64,000 nt of DNA from Blastobasis lacticolella (lineage: Eukaryota > Arthropoda > Insecta > Lepidoptera > Blastobasidae), in contig LR990059.1 in assembly GCA_905147135.1 (NCBI GenBank), positions 13,911,001 through 13,975,000 of the forward strand, read 5' to 3'. The position numbers were made by a program, and so were the translations under genes. Shown piece after piece: positions 1 to 10,117 of the stretch. Position 1 is the stretch's first letter; the number at the start of each line of letters is the position of its first letter. The notes beneath the pieces are model-generated. The model saw nothing but the letters and a program-made list of their open reading frames with translations. It was not told the DNA's origin and ran no database searches.

Positions 1-868
1 ATGTGTTATACAACGTCGTCCGTCCGTCTTCTCGGCCCGGCCGTCTTAAGCTGTGCCTGTACATGGTCGCCACACGCGAATCATTCCACCCTATCGGTTT
101 TCAGTGCACAGTTACCTTAATCATAAGTTTTGTTCAATCATTCGTCTATTTTCAGCATCTAGCTACATAATTATTTCACAAGAAGCCACTAAGTACTGTC
201 TAACTTGGCAAGTCTATCGAAAAAAATATTTCATCTGGGAACGTGAAATTAAATTGTTATAGGCGTTATTACATCATTGTAGAGTATAAGAAAACGATGG
301 AAATATTTTCTTATAAGTATTCTAGAACTTTTACTAAGATGCGAAGGCTTGAATCGCTTTAGAGAAAAAGGTTATGGTCACATAAAATTAAACTTTATAT
401 TTAATAAACGTCTTTATTATTGTTTTTATAGAATTTTATCACTTCATATAACAATAAATTTTGAACGTCGTTTAACTTTGTTGCTCATGTAGGATACCTA
501 TAACTATATAAGTTTGTAACGTTCCCGCTAGATGTCGCTGCACGTTATTTAAAACGCGCTATCGACTGTGCCCCGCCGAATAGTGACGTTCGCCGCTCGA
601 ACCGCAGCAAAGCATACTTACCTGGCATAGGGGACACCGTGATCAAGAAGGCGGTTCCCCCAGGGCGAGACTTCACATTGCACTGCGTTGAGGTTGACCC
701 TTGCGATTATCCCTAATGTGGATAACTCGGATGCGTAATTTTTGATAGTGGGGACTGCGTACGCGCCGTCCCCCCCTTAATCACTCTCTTTCCCTCTTCA
801 CTAGGCTCAACTCTTTCTTGTAGTAAGGCTTAGATTATAAATCCGTATACATCATACTTTGTAAGGGG
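1..868 (+). repeat. U1 gene unit, copy 1 (tandem duplication, left end cut by the window)
   Basis: This stretch is repeated almost base for base at 1269-2137, including about 600 bp upstream of the U1 RNA and about 90 bp downstream. Offsets at the RNA are exactly 1266 bp; small indels occur upstream. The conserved upstream part just before the RNA (about 532-613) differs at very few positions between copies. This is where a snRNA proximal sequence element would be expected, but I cannot place it exactly. The unit starts to the left of the window. Confidence 0.85.
614..775 (+). ncRNA. U1: U1 spliceosomal snRNA, copy 1
   Basis: U1 snRNA pairs with 5' splice sites at the first step of intron recognition. 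The RNA begins with ATACTTACCTG, the universal U1 5' end. Stem-loop I carries GATCAAGAAGG (the U1-70K loop), stem-loop II carries ATTGCAC (the U1A loop), and the Sm site AATTTTTGA is at 737-745. It ends in a GC-rich stem-loop IV finishing at CGTCCCCC. Length of about 162 nt fits the roughly 164 nt of animal U1. It is identical to copy 2, so both are probably functional. The 3' end is set by family length and may be off by a few bases. Confidence 0.95.
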
Positions 869-1191
869 TATTAAATAAATAAAAAGGTATTTATTTAGCT
901 TAGACATATAACACTAAAAGAATAACATAAAATAAATTAAATTAAACAAAGAAAAATAAGTAAGAAAAAAATATATATAAACACTAAACGCTAAAAAGGC
1001 CAAAGCTCAGTTCCGCAGATTCGCAAAGGTGCCTACGGGCCTGCTATTCTGCCTTGGCCTACAAAATAACACGGAATGAAATTAATTATAGACACAGACA
1101 CTATAAATAAATAAATTTAAAAAATTTCACTATCATTGTTACTCTATTCATCTCAGCCGAATGATGCTTGCACATTAGTAGATAATAGGGC
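869..1191. repeat. AT-rich spacer with LINE-tail-like sequence between U1 units
   Basis: The sequence around 876-960 (TATTTATTTAGCTTAGACAT and A-rich runs) closely resembles 59288-59360, so it is a dispersed repeat, most likely the 3' end of a non-LTR element. No gene is visible. Confidence 0.45.
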
Positions 1192-2137
1192 TCCCCGCAG
1201 GCCTTCCATACCAATCGGCTTTACCTCTTCCAGCTATCGATTTCCTACGACATTTACAACCGTTGTAAATGTGTTATACAAAGTCGTCCGTCCGTCTTCT
1301 CGGCCCGGCCGTCCTAAGCTGCGCCCGTACATGGTCGCCACACGCGAATCTTTCCACCCTATCGGTTTTCAGTGCACAGTTACCTTAATCATAAGTTTTG
1401 TTCGATCATTCGTCTATTTTCAGCATCTAGCTACATAATTATTTCACATGAAGCCACTAAGTACTGTCTAACTTGGCAAGTCTATCGAAAAAAAATATTT
1501 CATCTGGGAACAATGGCCCGTGGAATTAAATTGTTATAGGCGTTATTACATCATTGTAGAGTATAAGAGAACGTTCTTATAAGTATTCTAGAACTTTTAC
1601 TAAGATGCGAAGGCTTGAATCGCTTTAGAGAAAAAGGTTATGGTCACATAAAATTAAACTTTATATTTAATAAACGTCTTTATTATTGTTTTTATAGAAT
1701 TTTATCACTTCATATAACAATAGATTTTGAACGTCGTTTAACTTTGTTGCTCATGTAGGATACCTATAACTATATAAGTTTGTAACGTTGCCGCAAGATG
1801 TCGCTGCACGTCATTTAGAACGCGCTATCGACTGTGCCCCGCCGAATAGTGACGTTCGCCGCTCGAACCGCAGCAAAGCATACTTACCTGGCATAGGGGA
1901 CACCGTGATCAAGAAGGCGGTTCCCCCAGGGCGAGACTTCACATTGCACTGCGTTGAGGTTGACCCTTGCGATTATCCCTAATGTGGATAACTCGGATGC
2001 GTAATTTTTGATAGTGGGGACTGCGTACGCGCCGTCCCCCCCTAAATCACTCTCTTTCCCTTCACTAGGCTCGACTCTTGTAGTAAAGCTTAGATTATAA
2101 ATCCGTACTACGAAGTGAGATACATCATACCTTGTAA
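1192..2137 (+). repeat. U1 gene unit, copy 2
   Basis: This is the second copy of the unit at 1-868. The extra left part (1192-1268, GCAGGCCTTCCATACCAAT) recurs at 3551 in the decayed third copy, so the unit extends leftwards beyond what is visible for copy 1. Downstream of the RNA a conserved block (AATCACTCTCTTTCCC onwards) could contain the 3'-box for snRNA 3'-end formation. Confidence 0.85.
1880..2041 (+). ncRNA. U1: U1 spliceosomal snRNA, copy 2
   Basis: This copy is identical to copy 1 across the whole RNA: ATACTTACCTG 5' end, U1-70K loop, ATTGCAC U1A loop, Sm site AATTTTTGA at 2003-2011, and 3' stem-loop. The upstream flank matches copy 1 at nearly every position for more than 80 bp before the RNA. 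This implies a recent duplication or gene conversion with promoters retained. snRNA genes are transcribed by Pol II from a proximal sequence element without a TATA box. Being in an array of near-identical units is normal for U1. Confidence 0.95.
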
Positions 2138-2922
2138 GTAGAGGTGTTCGTTATATTAGATAACGAATATATTATAACGGTATAATTCATAGTATTTTCT
2201 GCTACTAATATATTGCTATTTCACACAACACGACTACGCCATCTAGTTTCGCACTACCACCACCTGCACTTGAGGTCAGAGGTTAGCGTCACAATTTGTC
2301 TGTTATACCGACAGGTGCAGCGCGTAAATACAACAGTGACGAACGCACGTGTATGGATCACTATGGATAAACTGTATTCTATTGCATTCGCAATAGGGCA
2401 TAATATTAATAAAATTACATTTTGATTTTAATATTTGAATATTATGTTATTTTTTTCGTTATATCTGTTCATTCTGTAATAATTATAACTTATAATTTAT
2501 TCAGTCGCTTCAGTGGCCCTAGCACAAGTGTGTCCGCGACAAAGCTCGCGCCGCGAGAGAGCGTTTGTCTCTTTCTCTCAATACTAAGACGAAAGAGATA
2601 GCAATACCTATGTCGCGCTTTTTCTCGCTTATCGCGCGCGAGAGCAGCTTGTGCTAGGCCTACAGGTGTGCTAAAGAGTAAAGTTCTTTCTGCGATTTAT
2701 TAAGTAGTATATGGTTGTTATACATTAATTATGGCCTCGAATTGGACACATTTGGCAGTATTTTAGCGTTGTCGACGAAAATGCTAAAAAAGCAGAATGC
2801 AACTATTGCAAAAAACATTTTTAGTATAAATCAACAGTTTTAAATTTGAGACATCACCTCAAACAAAAACACATCTACTGAAATAATACATAACTGAAAA
2901 ATGATTATCGTTATACGGTGGA
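2135..2922 (+). mobile_element. Degraded hAT-type DNA transposon with BED-finger relic
   Basis: The segment opens with AGAGGTGTTCGTTATATTAG, which resembles hAT ends. Around 2731-2880 a broken reading frame still spells a BED zinc finger: W-T-H-L, then a C-x2-C pair (C-N-Y-C), then the L-R-H-H-L-K-Q-K-H ending, with stop codons in between. BED fingers are the DNA-binding domains of hAT transposases. A shorter hAT-like MITE (2511-2667) is nested inside. No catalytic part remains. The right boundary abuts the U1 fragment. Confidence 0.5.
2511..2667. mobile_element. Nested hAT-like MITE
   Basis: The left end CAGTGGCCCTAGCACAAG and right end CTTGTGCTAGGCCTACAG are imperfect inverted repeats, and they start with CAG as hAT ends do. 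The interior is palindromic and CpG-rich (CGCGAGAGAG and TCGCGCGCGAGAG). I could not find a clean 8-bp target duplication. Confidence 0.5.
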
Positions 2923-2923
2923 T

Positions 2924-3023
2924 ACATTGCACTGCGTTGAGGTTGACCCCTGCGATTATCCCTAATGTGGATAACTCGGATGCGTAATTTTTGATAGTGG
3001 GGACTGCGTACGCGCCGTCCCCC
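2924..3023 (+). pseudogene. U1 snRNA 3' fragment
   Basis: This matches U1 positions from about 62 to the 3' end with one base change (CCCTTGCG to CCCCTGCG). It keeps the U1A loop, stem-loop III, the Sm site and stem-loop IV. It lacks the first 61 nt, including the 5'-splice-site pairing sequence and stem-loop I, so it cannot act as U1. The downstream flank (to about 3125) also resembles the downstream flank of the intact genes, so it is a truncated genomic copy rather than a retrocopy. Confidence 0.9.
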
Positions 3024-3550
3024 TCCTTAATCACTGACATACCTGCCTGCACTCGGCTGAACTCCTTTAGTTAGGCCGGTTCGCTCCGTAACTAGGAAAT
3101 TTGGAATCCGTAGTTCCGTACTCCGAATTGAGTATAAAATTGAAAGCATTTTCGCGACTAAATCTCTACAATAATTTGAAACATAGAAGAATGAAAAAAG
3201 ACAGTAAAAAACTTATTGAGTAGGTTAGGTGAAAAATACAGAAGACGCACCCAACTCACCTGTTTAGACTTGGGCCGTCTTCGGTTTGTGCGCGCATCCA
3301 TCCACATAGTTAGGAATTATGGTCCACACAATGACCTCATTTTATACCTACTGGTGGTAGGTAGGTTGATGTACTCGTACTACCCTCTGTACCCACGCAG
3401 GTATCAACTAGGTACATAAAAAGCACTACAAAAAATACATAAACTACAGTGCCGTTGCATTTGCTTGTGTTGTGGTGATATGTAGCGTGAAAGGGACCTC
3501 ACTCAAACCGGCTAAAACCGTGGTAGTAATATTGGTACTCCATACATCTT
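3024..3550. other. Spacer without a gene
   Basis: This holds the U1-fragment downstream flank (to about 3125) and unassigned, AT-rich sequence. I see no exon or complete element. Confidence 0.4.
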
Positions 3551-3906
3551 AGCCGCAGGCCTTCCATACCAATTAACTTTTAAGTTTTATTCCACTTGCT
3601 TCCGTCGGTTCCCTACGATATTTGCAAGCAACGTCGTCCAACCATCTTCTCGGGCTGTCCTCCCGTACATGGTCCTTACAAGTAAGGCAAGCCTTTCCAC
3701 CCCATCGATTTTCAGTGCACCAGTTTCCTTAACCATAAAATTCGATAATTCATCTGTTTTCAGCACCTAACTACAGTATCTCACAAGAGGCCACAACTGT
3801 CTAATTTGGCACGCCATTCTCATAATTCTAACATTCAACCGCCGAAAAAATATTCCATCTGGGAACAATAGCCCGTGAAATTAAATTGTTATAGGCGTTA
3901 TTACAT
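3551..3906 (+). repeat. Diverged third copy of the U1 unit upstream region
   Basis: Blocks match 1192-1550 in the same order: GCAGGCCTTCCATACCAAT, then CCTACGATATTTGCAA, CTTCTCGG, GTACATGGTC, TTTTCAGTGCAC, CATCTGGGAACAATAGCCCG and TTATAGGCGTTATTACATC. Substitutions and gaps are frequent, and the homology stops near 3906 before any U1 RNA. This is an older unit that lost its gene. Confidence 0.75.
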
Positions 3907-4660
3907 CTTTTTATTGCTTATTTTTTGGGATTACCGTCTTATAATATCTGGGTACATAATAGAAATGAGACGTTAAGCATTTGATGCTTATGATATGCTT
4001 CAGATTTGAGAGTTTTCGCTTTTTCGACATAGCTTTTTTATCAAACCAGCCAGGGGGACGAGTCTTTAACTTTCGACATTTCCTCTAGCCACAATTATCT
4101 ATTGAAATATCACTGAATCTCTATTGCAAGCAAAAAACTTATACTAAACGATTTTTGCTATTCCTTTACTGTCGAAAATCGTGTTAAATTACATTTTTAA
4201 TAGAGATTTTAGCTAGAAAAAATAACAAATTTGTGATGTCACAGCGCGAAAATTAGGCCCCAGAATTTGAAAACCATCTCACCTGGTGGTAAGTGACGAA
4301 GTAGCCAAAGACGGAGAATACCTATCTAAGAACCGCCTATTTACTCTTGCCTTGAAATATGTGGGAATACACTCGCAGACAACGTGTTCACTCTCCAAAA
4401 CAAGATTTAGCCATAATCCCCATACATGGAAGCTGGTTTAGAAATCTCACGGCTGGAAAATCACAAAAGAATACATTGTGTTTCTCTTGTCAACGGATGT
4501 CTACATGTCACAAAAAATATTCAGAACAACACACAGTAGCGTTAGCTACTATGCGTTGTTACTGTGTTTTTTTATCCTAGACTATTTTAGACAGGCATCG
4601 TCTGCTAAGTAACTCACTGCGTTCATTATGGTTCTAAAATTTACTGACGGATTTATATAG
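3907..4660. other. Intergenic, nothing recognised
   Basis: AT-rich sequence without a supported reading frame or repeat boundary. Confidence 0.3.
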
Positions 4661-4661
4661 T

Positions 4662-4755
4662 GCCGATCGCCACTCAAGTATTGCCAGTTTGGAACTCTGT
4701 GCGTTCGTGCGCACTGTAACGTTGCTGAGATTTCACAGTAACGTTTCTGTACATA
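4662..4755 (+). repeat. Dispersed repeat (same family as 31670-31965)
   Basis: GCCGATCGCCACTCAAGTA and CTGTGCGTTCG are shared with 31680-31880, and part of the family recurs reversed at 37170-37290. Confidence 0.5.
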
Positions 4756-4785
4756 TATGGGTGTTAAGAGGCATGCCAGCTAGCT

Positions 4786-4876
4786 CCGTAGACGAGAAAA
4801 AAATGGGCAGGAGCGTTTTCTGTTGAGTATTATTATTACTGCGATTTTGAACCCGCCTAAACGGTTTCGGGAGCCA
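4786..4876 (+). repeat. Fragment of the (GAT)n-tailed repeat family
   Basis: AAAATGGGCAG, the ACTGCGAT core and AACCCGCCT match the middle of the copies at 6225, 39429, 48633 and 53176. Its 3' end is replaced by the minisatellite that starts at 4880. Confidence 0.5.
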
Positions 4877-4879
4877 ATT

Positions 4880-5230
4880 GGCACCCCGTGACTACCACTG
4901 GCACCCCACTACTACCACTGGCACCCCGTGACTACCACTGGCACCCCATGACTATCACTGGCACCCCGTGACTACCACTGGTACCCCGTGACTACCACTG
5001 GCACCCCGTTACTACCACTGGCACCTCGTGACTACCACTGGCACCCCATGACTACCACTGGCACCCCGTGACTACCACTGGCACCCCGTGACTACCACTG
5101 GCACCCCGTGACTACCACTGGCACCCCGTGACTACCACTGGCACCCCGTGACTACCACTGGCACCCCGTGACTACCACTGGCTCCCCGTGACTACCACTG
5201 GCACCCCGTAACTACCACTGGCACCCGTGA
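4880..5230. repeat. 20-bp minisatellite, about 17 copies
   Basis: The unit GGCACCCCGTGACTACCACT is repeated head to tail in exact 20-bp register, so three units fill each 60-base line. Scattered point variants (CCCCACTACT, CCTCGTG, CCCCATG) are present. There are no unique spacers, so it is a simple tandem array and not a CRISPR. It lies between a repeat fragment and a MITE. Confidence 0.95.
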
Positions 5231-5254
5231 TCAGTAATATTAGACTGTGAGGGC

Positions 5255-5646
5255 GCTGTAGGTTACTACGTCATCGTGTACAAGAAAAATTCCACTTTGT
5301 AGCGATAGTAGAGGTTTAGGAGACCCACAAAACGATGCACCCGATGTGCACGTGCCAAAAAAAAATTGTTTTGTGGCCAAAGCTTGTATTTTTTTAGTGA
5401 TAGTAGTTACATATTCTTTTGTCTGGTTTCTAGAAGTGAAAAAAACCGGTCTGCCTCACATCCTCTTGGCAGTTTCGCTAAATAGAAAAGTGTCTTTAAT
5501 GTGTTGGAAAAGCGAACCTAATCGAACAAAAACAATTTTTTGTTTTTCTGTTTATGCACGTGCACACCAACGTTCTGCGGGTCTCCTATAGATATCGCTT
5601 TAAGGGAATTTTTCTTGTACACGATGACGTTGGATAACCCTACGAT
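5255..5646. mobile_element. Foldback MITE with inverted arms of about 100 bp
   Basis: The left arm (5255-5358) contains TCATCGTGTACAAGAAAAAT, GTAGCGATAGTA and AGGAGACCCACAA, ending in GCACGTGC. The right arm (about 5550-5646) is its reverse complement with some mismatches (GGGTCTCCTATAG, ATTTTTCTTGTACACGATGA). The interior has no coding capacity. A related single arm lies at 38891-38985. Confidence 0.75.
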
Positions 5647-5659
5647 GCCATCAAAGAAA

Positions 5660-6224
5660 TATACTGTAAAGAACCCAGCATCCAATGTTGACATTCCGCA
5701 GCTAACAAGCTGGATAAAATTAAAATTAATAATGTCGCCGCTCTAATTCCAAGTTCCAAAAACTCCATGTCCCTATTCTGGAAACAGTCGGCGACGTCAA
5801 AACAACGCTGTTAACATCTAGTCCTAGTGACGTCGGTTCGTGAAACTGCTCTGTCCCGAGGACGAGTCGTGACAGCTGCGCATGCGATGGTGACGGAAAT
5901 ACATCAGAAGGATAGGGGTGGGATACGGTCGATGTGTTTGTCGATGAAGTGCGGTGGTGCTTCTAGATTTAGGTACCGATCTTGTTGTGACAGTTATTGT
6001 GAAATCGAATTTTTTTTTTCATTTTATTGGTTAAGAATTTTATCAAATTGGCTAATACTCCAACTTACTTTAGATACTGTTATTATGACCAAGATTGGAA
6101 TTGGTACTGGAGATTATTATAAGGTTAGGTACCTTATAATAACCGATTTATACTAAGATTTTGGCCGTATGCTAACCGCAGATTGGTATAACCAATTCCT
6201 TTTCACTCGTGGGTATACAAAGTG
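5660..6224. other. Intergenic, nothing recognised
   Basis: Short chance reading frames only. No splice-bounded exon or repeat identified. Confidence 0.3.
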
Positions 6225-6454
6225 ATCAAAGTGTTTTTGGGGCAAAAGATCTAGTCTCCGTAGGCTGAAAAATGGGCAGCAGCGTTTTTCCTTTTTTTAT
6301 ATTTGCAACACTGCTATCTCAAACCCGCCTACCAAACCTTACTACCTGAACATAAGTATTATGATTAATACTGATTATGGCAATAATCGCCCCTCTCTTG
6401 GGAGAGGCCTTTAGTTCTGCAGTAGACTGTTATGTGCTGTGATGATGATGATGA
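6225..6454 (+). repeat. (GAT)n-tailed dispersed repeat
   Basis: This shows GGGGCAAAAGATCTAGTCTC, AAAATGGGCAGCAGCGTTTT, AACCCGCCTACC and a GGGAGAGGCC-like block, and ends in GATGATGATGATG. It is shared with 10310-10580 and 22957-23225 (reversed) and with 39429, 48633 and 53176. No coding capacity is visible. Confidence 0.7.
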
Positions 6455-7154
6455 GGTCTTTTTACAAGATTACTTATAGGTACATAAACTTTTTGAGAAA
6501 ATTCGTCTGATTATTTTACTGTACTCCTGCTCCTACTCAATTTCATTTATAAATCGTGCTAATCGACGTAAAACTTTTGGAAAATCTCAAAACTGTACTA
6601 AGAAGTAAATAGTTTTTAAATGAATACCCAACTTCAAGTAAATTAAACATATCGCTTACTTATAAAAGTGCTTTGGCTCGTACAGTTATTTTATTACTTC
6701 AAGAACTCTGAAATAAATTAAATATTTTCATCCTCCATCCTCCACAATTCTCTAGAACTATCCCGATGCGATATTTCTATACCAACTTATCAAGTTCTGT
6801 AATTTATCGATAAAATAGTGTTAAGCTCCATCTCCGATCCCACCATAAACTAAAAGATTATAACATCCCCATAATAATAACTCAATTAAATCTTTAACAT
6901 TTATATGTCTAAGTCATTAAATCACAACGTGGTGACAGTAAATTATGACATGATTGCGTGTTTGCAATAATACGACTGCGGTTTTGCAATGTCCGCGCGT
7001 TTTTCACTAATAAATCTTTAATTCTTAATTTTGAAACTAAATATTTTGAAATGACATTTAGAATTGTTTTCTTTCTAGGTTTAAAAACAGCAATGGACTC
7101 CGATGATGACGATGATATTTCAAGCTTTCTTGCGGATGAATATAATGTCATAGA
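6455..7154. other. Intergenic, nothing recognised
   Basis: AT-rich. A run of aspartate codons near 7100 (GATGATGACGATGAT) is simple sequence. Confidence 0.3.
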
Positions 7155-7435
7155 AGGATGACAAATAATTGCCAAGCTTAAGTTGCAGTGGGTTGGGCAC
7201 ATAGTTCGCGAAATAGATGGCCGATGGGGCAGGAAAGTTCTCAAGTGGCGATCACATACCAGAAGAAGCAGCGAGAGTAGGCTTCCCACAAGGTGGACCG
7301 ATGATCTAGTAAATATCGCAGGTACCAGCTGAATGCGGAAGGCACGGGACCGGCCTTTATAGAGATCTCTGGGGAAGACCTATGCCCAGCAGTGAGCGTC
7401 TTCCTACTGATATGATGATGATGATTATATATTCA
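7155..7435 (+). pseudogene. RTE-type LINE, end of reverse transcriptase ORF and 3' tail
   Basis: Conceptual reading gives K-L-K-L-Q-W-V-G-H-I, then D-G-R-W-G-R-K-V-L, then P-T-R-W-T-D-D-L-V, followed by frame breaks and an M-R-K-A-R-D-R-like block. This series is typical of the C-terminus of RTE-like reverse transcriptases in insects. It ends in (GATGATGAT) simple sequence. The element is 5'-truncated and broken by stop codons, so it is inactive. Confidence 0.7.
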
Positions 7436-7499
7436 TCATCATCATCTAAATGCTACTAGATAGTACTGTCACAGTTTGCATTCCTACAATATTATTACG

Positions 7500-7735
7500 A
7501 GGATTTATGAATAAATAAATAAATAAATAAAAATCGTTTATTACATCTATCTCACACATGGCACAGTACATTAGGTTATAATACAGCTTACAAGAAACTT
7601 CGTTACCTGTGCCATAAGGAGATGTGCAACGGGGCCACACTCAGCATAAGCCACGGCTGACGCCATGGCGCTGGTTTTCAGTGTGCCCCTCAGTGAAGCA
7701 CGGACGTAAGTGATTTCACATGCCAGTTTGTTCCT
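7500..7735 (-). repeat. LINE 3' end with (TTTA)n tail
   Basis: Read on the minus strand it ends in (TTTA)n (AATAAATAAATAAATAAA on the plus strand at about 7510) after GTGCCATGTGTGAGATAGAT. This layout is seen at the 3' ends of lepidopteran CR1-like LINEs. No ORF remains. Confidence 0.5.
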
Positions 7736-8170
7736 TTTAACCACCTTGTACAGACCACTTGCAAAGTCACTTCACCAATCATATTGAAATATAGATCTAC
7801 TAGTTTTTACAAAATATTTACAATATTTTTATACTATCAAGTGACAAATGAGCAGGCAGCCTGATGGTGAGCTGGAAACTATCTAAGTCCTTTTTCAAGG
7901 TATACATCTACGATCCCACCATGCATTTCCTAGGGCCTATAACTAGAAGGGAAGCCATAATTTTACAACAATGTAAACAGATTGACGGACACATTTAGGT
8001 TTAGGTAACATATAATTTGTGCCTGGCAATGCCTTAGGCGAGCCGCCGGTTCCTACTCGTAATATTATGGTACAAATACAATACAATTGCTCTTACTGGC
8101 GGCAATGTTAAAATCATAGTCGAACTCGGAACATTAACCCGCTAATGCAATAAATCATCTTAGAGATAAT
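7736..8170. other. Intergenic, nothing recognised
   Basis: No supported feature. Confidence 0.3.
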
Positions 8171-8480
8171 GTCCCCGTTATGCTCTCGCGCGCATAGGCC
8201 CGAGATCCGCCTTGACCATGATCCAGGATTCTGCAGATCAGGTAATTACAGTGCAGCGACTGCCATCTGACCTCTGTGGCCCTGCTATCAGGGGAACCTG
8301 ACCAGATTAGATCATGATTTCATGTTTAGTCGCCTGAATGTGCAGCTTTCATCACGATGTTTTCGCTCACCGTTAGAGCATTCGTTAGTGTTCAACTAAC
8401 GTACATAACTCATAAAAGATTCAAACCCGGTACCTCTCGCTTGCGAGTCGGATACCGTAACCACTCGGCCACTGACGCTC
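8171..8480 (-). mobile_element. tRNA-derived SINE, near full length
   Basis: On the minus strand it begins with a tRNA-like head: GAGCGTCAGTGGCCGAGTGG (A box) and GGTACCGGGTTTGAATC (B box). The body carries GATGCTC-like, CATCGTGATGAAAGCTGCA and GGATCATGGTCAAGGCGGA blocks. Both Pol III promoter boxes are visible, but the head cannot fold into a proper tRNA acceptor. Other copies: 16049, 21391, 24501, 28356, 36261 (minus), 39634 (minus), 60765. Confidence 0.8.
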
Positions 8481-8819
8481 AACCCGCTAATATAGACGTT
8501 TAATTTTAGAATTTAACGGTTAAAACGTTAGTACCGACTCCATTTGTTCCCGTGGAGGGTCACATGATTATGCGCGTTACATTTGATACGGTTCCTTTGA
8601 TATATTTATTTTTAGCTAATTTTCATGACAGCAGGGACTCCTGACGGCTGTACCGATGAAGCAAGAGTGTTGTTTTATGACACAGTGCAATGTTCCACTT
8701 GATTTCACATTTTGTAGTCAACTTGGGTGTTTTAATGAAGTGATAAATATTAGATTTTATTATAGCCCGACAAAGAACAAAATAATGTAGTAATCAATGT
8801 CAAGGTTTTATTTTGAAAG

Positions 8820-9235
8820 TAGCTTTTGCCCGAGACTTCGTCCACGTGGAAATCGTTTTAGGGCAGTTTATATTTTTAACTCGACCATTTTAAATGACCT
8901 CCCTAATGTATGAAAGCTATTACTAGGTCAAGTTGTTTCGCTAGTTCTACCCACTTGAATTAGATGAAACACGGCCTATTATTTAAGTAGGACTCCAAAC
9001 AACCAAACTGTGAAAAGCCCATCAAAATTCATTCGGCACCATTACTATATTTCTTATACTTTAGCTGGTATAATATGGTTCTACATCAGGTGTTCCAGTT
9101 TCCTAAATTGTATGGTATATGTTTCCCATGCTTCATAGCTACACAACAAAAAAAATCATCCAAATCCGTCCAGTAGCTTCGGAGATTAGTGTGTACAAAC
9201 AGACAGACAACAATTAAAAATATATATATATTACT
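8820..9235 (-). repeat. Non-autonomous element ending in the 'gacttcgtcc' motif
   Basis: TAGCTTTTGCCCGAGACTTC at 8820 is the reverse of an end motif widely repeated in lepidopteran Helitron-like or MITE elements. AAATCCGTCCAGTAGCTTCG and ACAGACAGACAA at 9160-9210 belong to the same class. No ORF. Confidence 0.5.
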
Positions 9236-9700
9236 ATTTCTTCATCGGCCTAAATTACTTTTTGTAAATAATATATTCAATGTATAGACACACTTTTTTA
9301 CTGCTTTATTATTGTTATTATTATTAACGCCTTCAAGAGCAAGATCGCAAGCATCATCCCCATAAGCGCCATAGTCTGGCAAACAGCGCTATTTATTACA
9401 GACGCGAACCAAGCTACAGCGACACACACTTATTTAACCCTGTGGCAAAAACTGGAACTACCTACCACCATTTTGAAACGTCATATTGTTGTAAACAACA
9501 GCGACGCCCTCAGTGCCAGATAACTTTGTTGCACGGTCTCGTGACGTCTTCATTTCGCAAAATTGGCGTCGTCGCCTCGCTCACGGCGATTTTTCAAATG
9601 CGCCAACAGAATATTACGGGTACACGCCTCGGAAACAACGTTCGGGGAAATTGCTGCTCGGATCCGATATATGGCGCTTAGGCTAAGGAATTCTGCGCCA
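9236..9700. other. Intergenic, nothing recognised
   Basis: No supported gene. A chance reading frame at 9442-9681 has no family features. Confidence 0.3.
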
Positions 9701-9706
9701 GCGGCG

Positions 9707-9747
9707 ACTTCGTAATTCTTTTGGGAGTCGCAAAAGAATTACGAAGT
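9707..9747. repeat. Perfect 17-bp hairpin
   Basis: ACTTCGTAATTCTTTTG (9707-9723) is followed by a 7-base loop and its exact reverse complement (9731-9747). Confidence 0.85.
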
Positions 9748-9814
9748 GTTTTTAAAGTCTCTGCTTTGCAATTTTGCTGTGTCCACGCAAAGATTCGGAA
9801 GGACGTTTTTTTCG

Positions 9815-10052
9815 CTTGGACAAATTCACACCAGCGCCATCTAGCCCCAAAGTAAGCAAAGCTTGTGTTATGGGTGTTAGATAAGTGATAATCTACTTAT
9901 ATACTGTTTTTATACATGTTTAATGCTTTGCAGATATTAAAATTCATCATTTAAATTTCTGCTTGGCCGGGAATCGAACCCGGGCCCTCTGCGTGGTATA
10001 CCGGCTAACCGGTTAACCGACTGAACCACTCAGATTGTCAGGTCGTTTCTCG
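9815..10052 (-). repeat. tRNA-like SINE family D
   Basis: On the minus strand: CTGAGTGGTTCAGTCGGTTA, then CCCGGGTTCGATTCCCGGC, a B-box-like tRNA segment. The other end carries AAGCAAAGCTTGTGTTATGG, shared with 36838-37082. A short relic is at 32052-32115. Likely a Pol III-derived short element. Confidence 0.6.
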
Positions 10053-10117
10053 CTCGTACGATTCGGATGTGAAACGAGCTTGTGTTTGTGTGAGCACAGT
10101 GTTTCCTATGGACTATG

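Noticed and set aside
4880..5230. Possible CRISPR array
   Set aside because: Units are contiguous 20-mers with no unique spacers, and the host is a eukaryote.
6909..7289. 126-codon minus-strand frame
   Set aside because: Its upstream part is antisense to the RTE fragment, which has the recognisable motifs on the plus strand.
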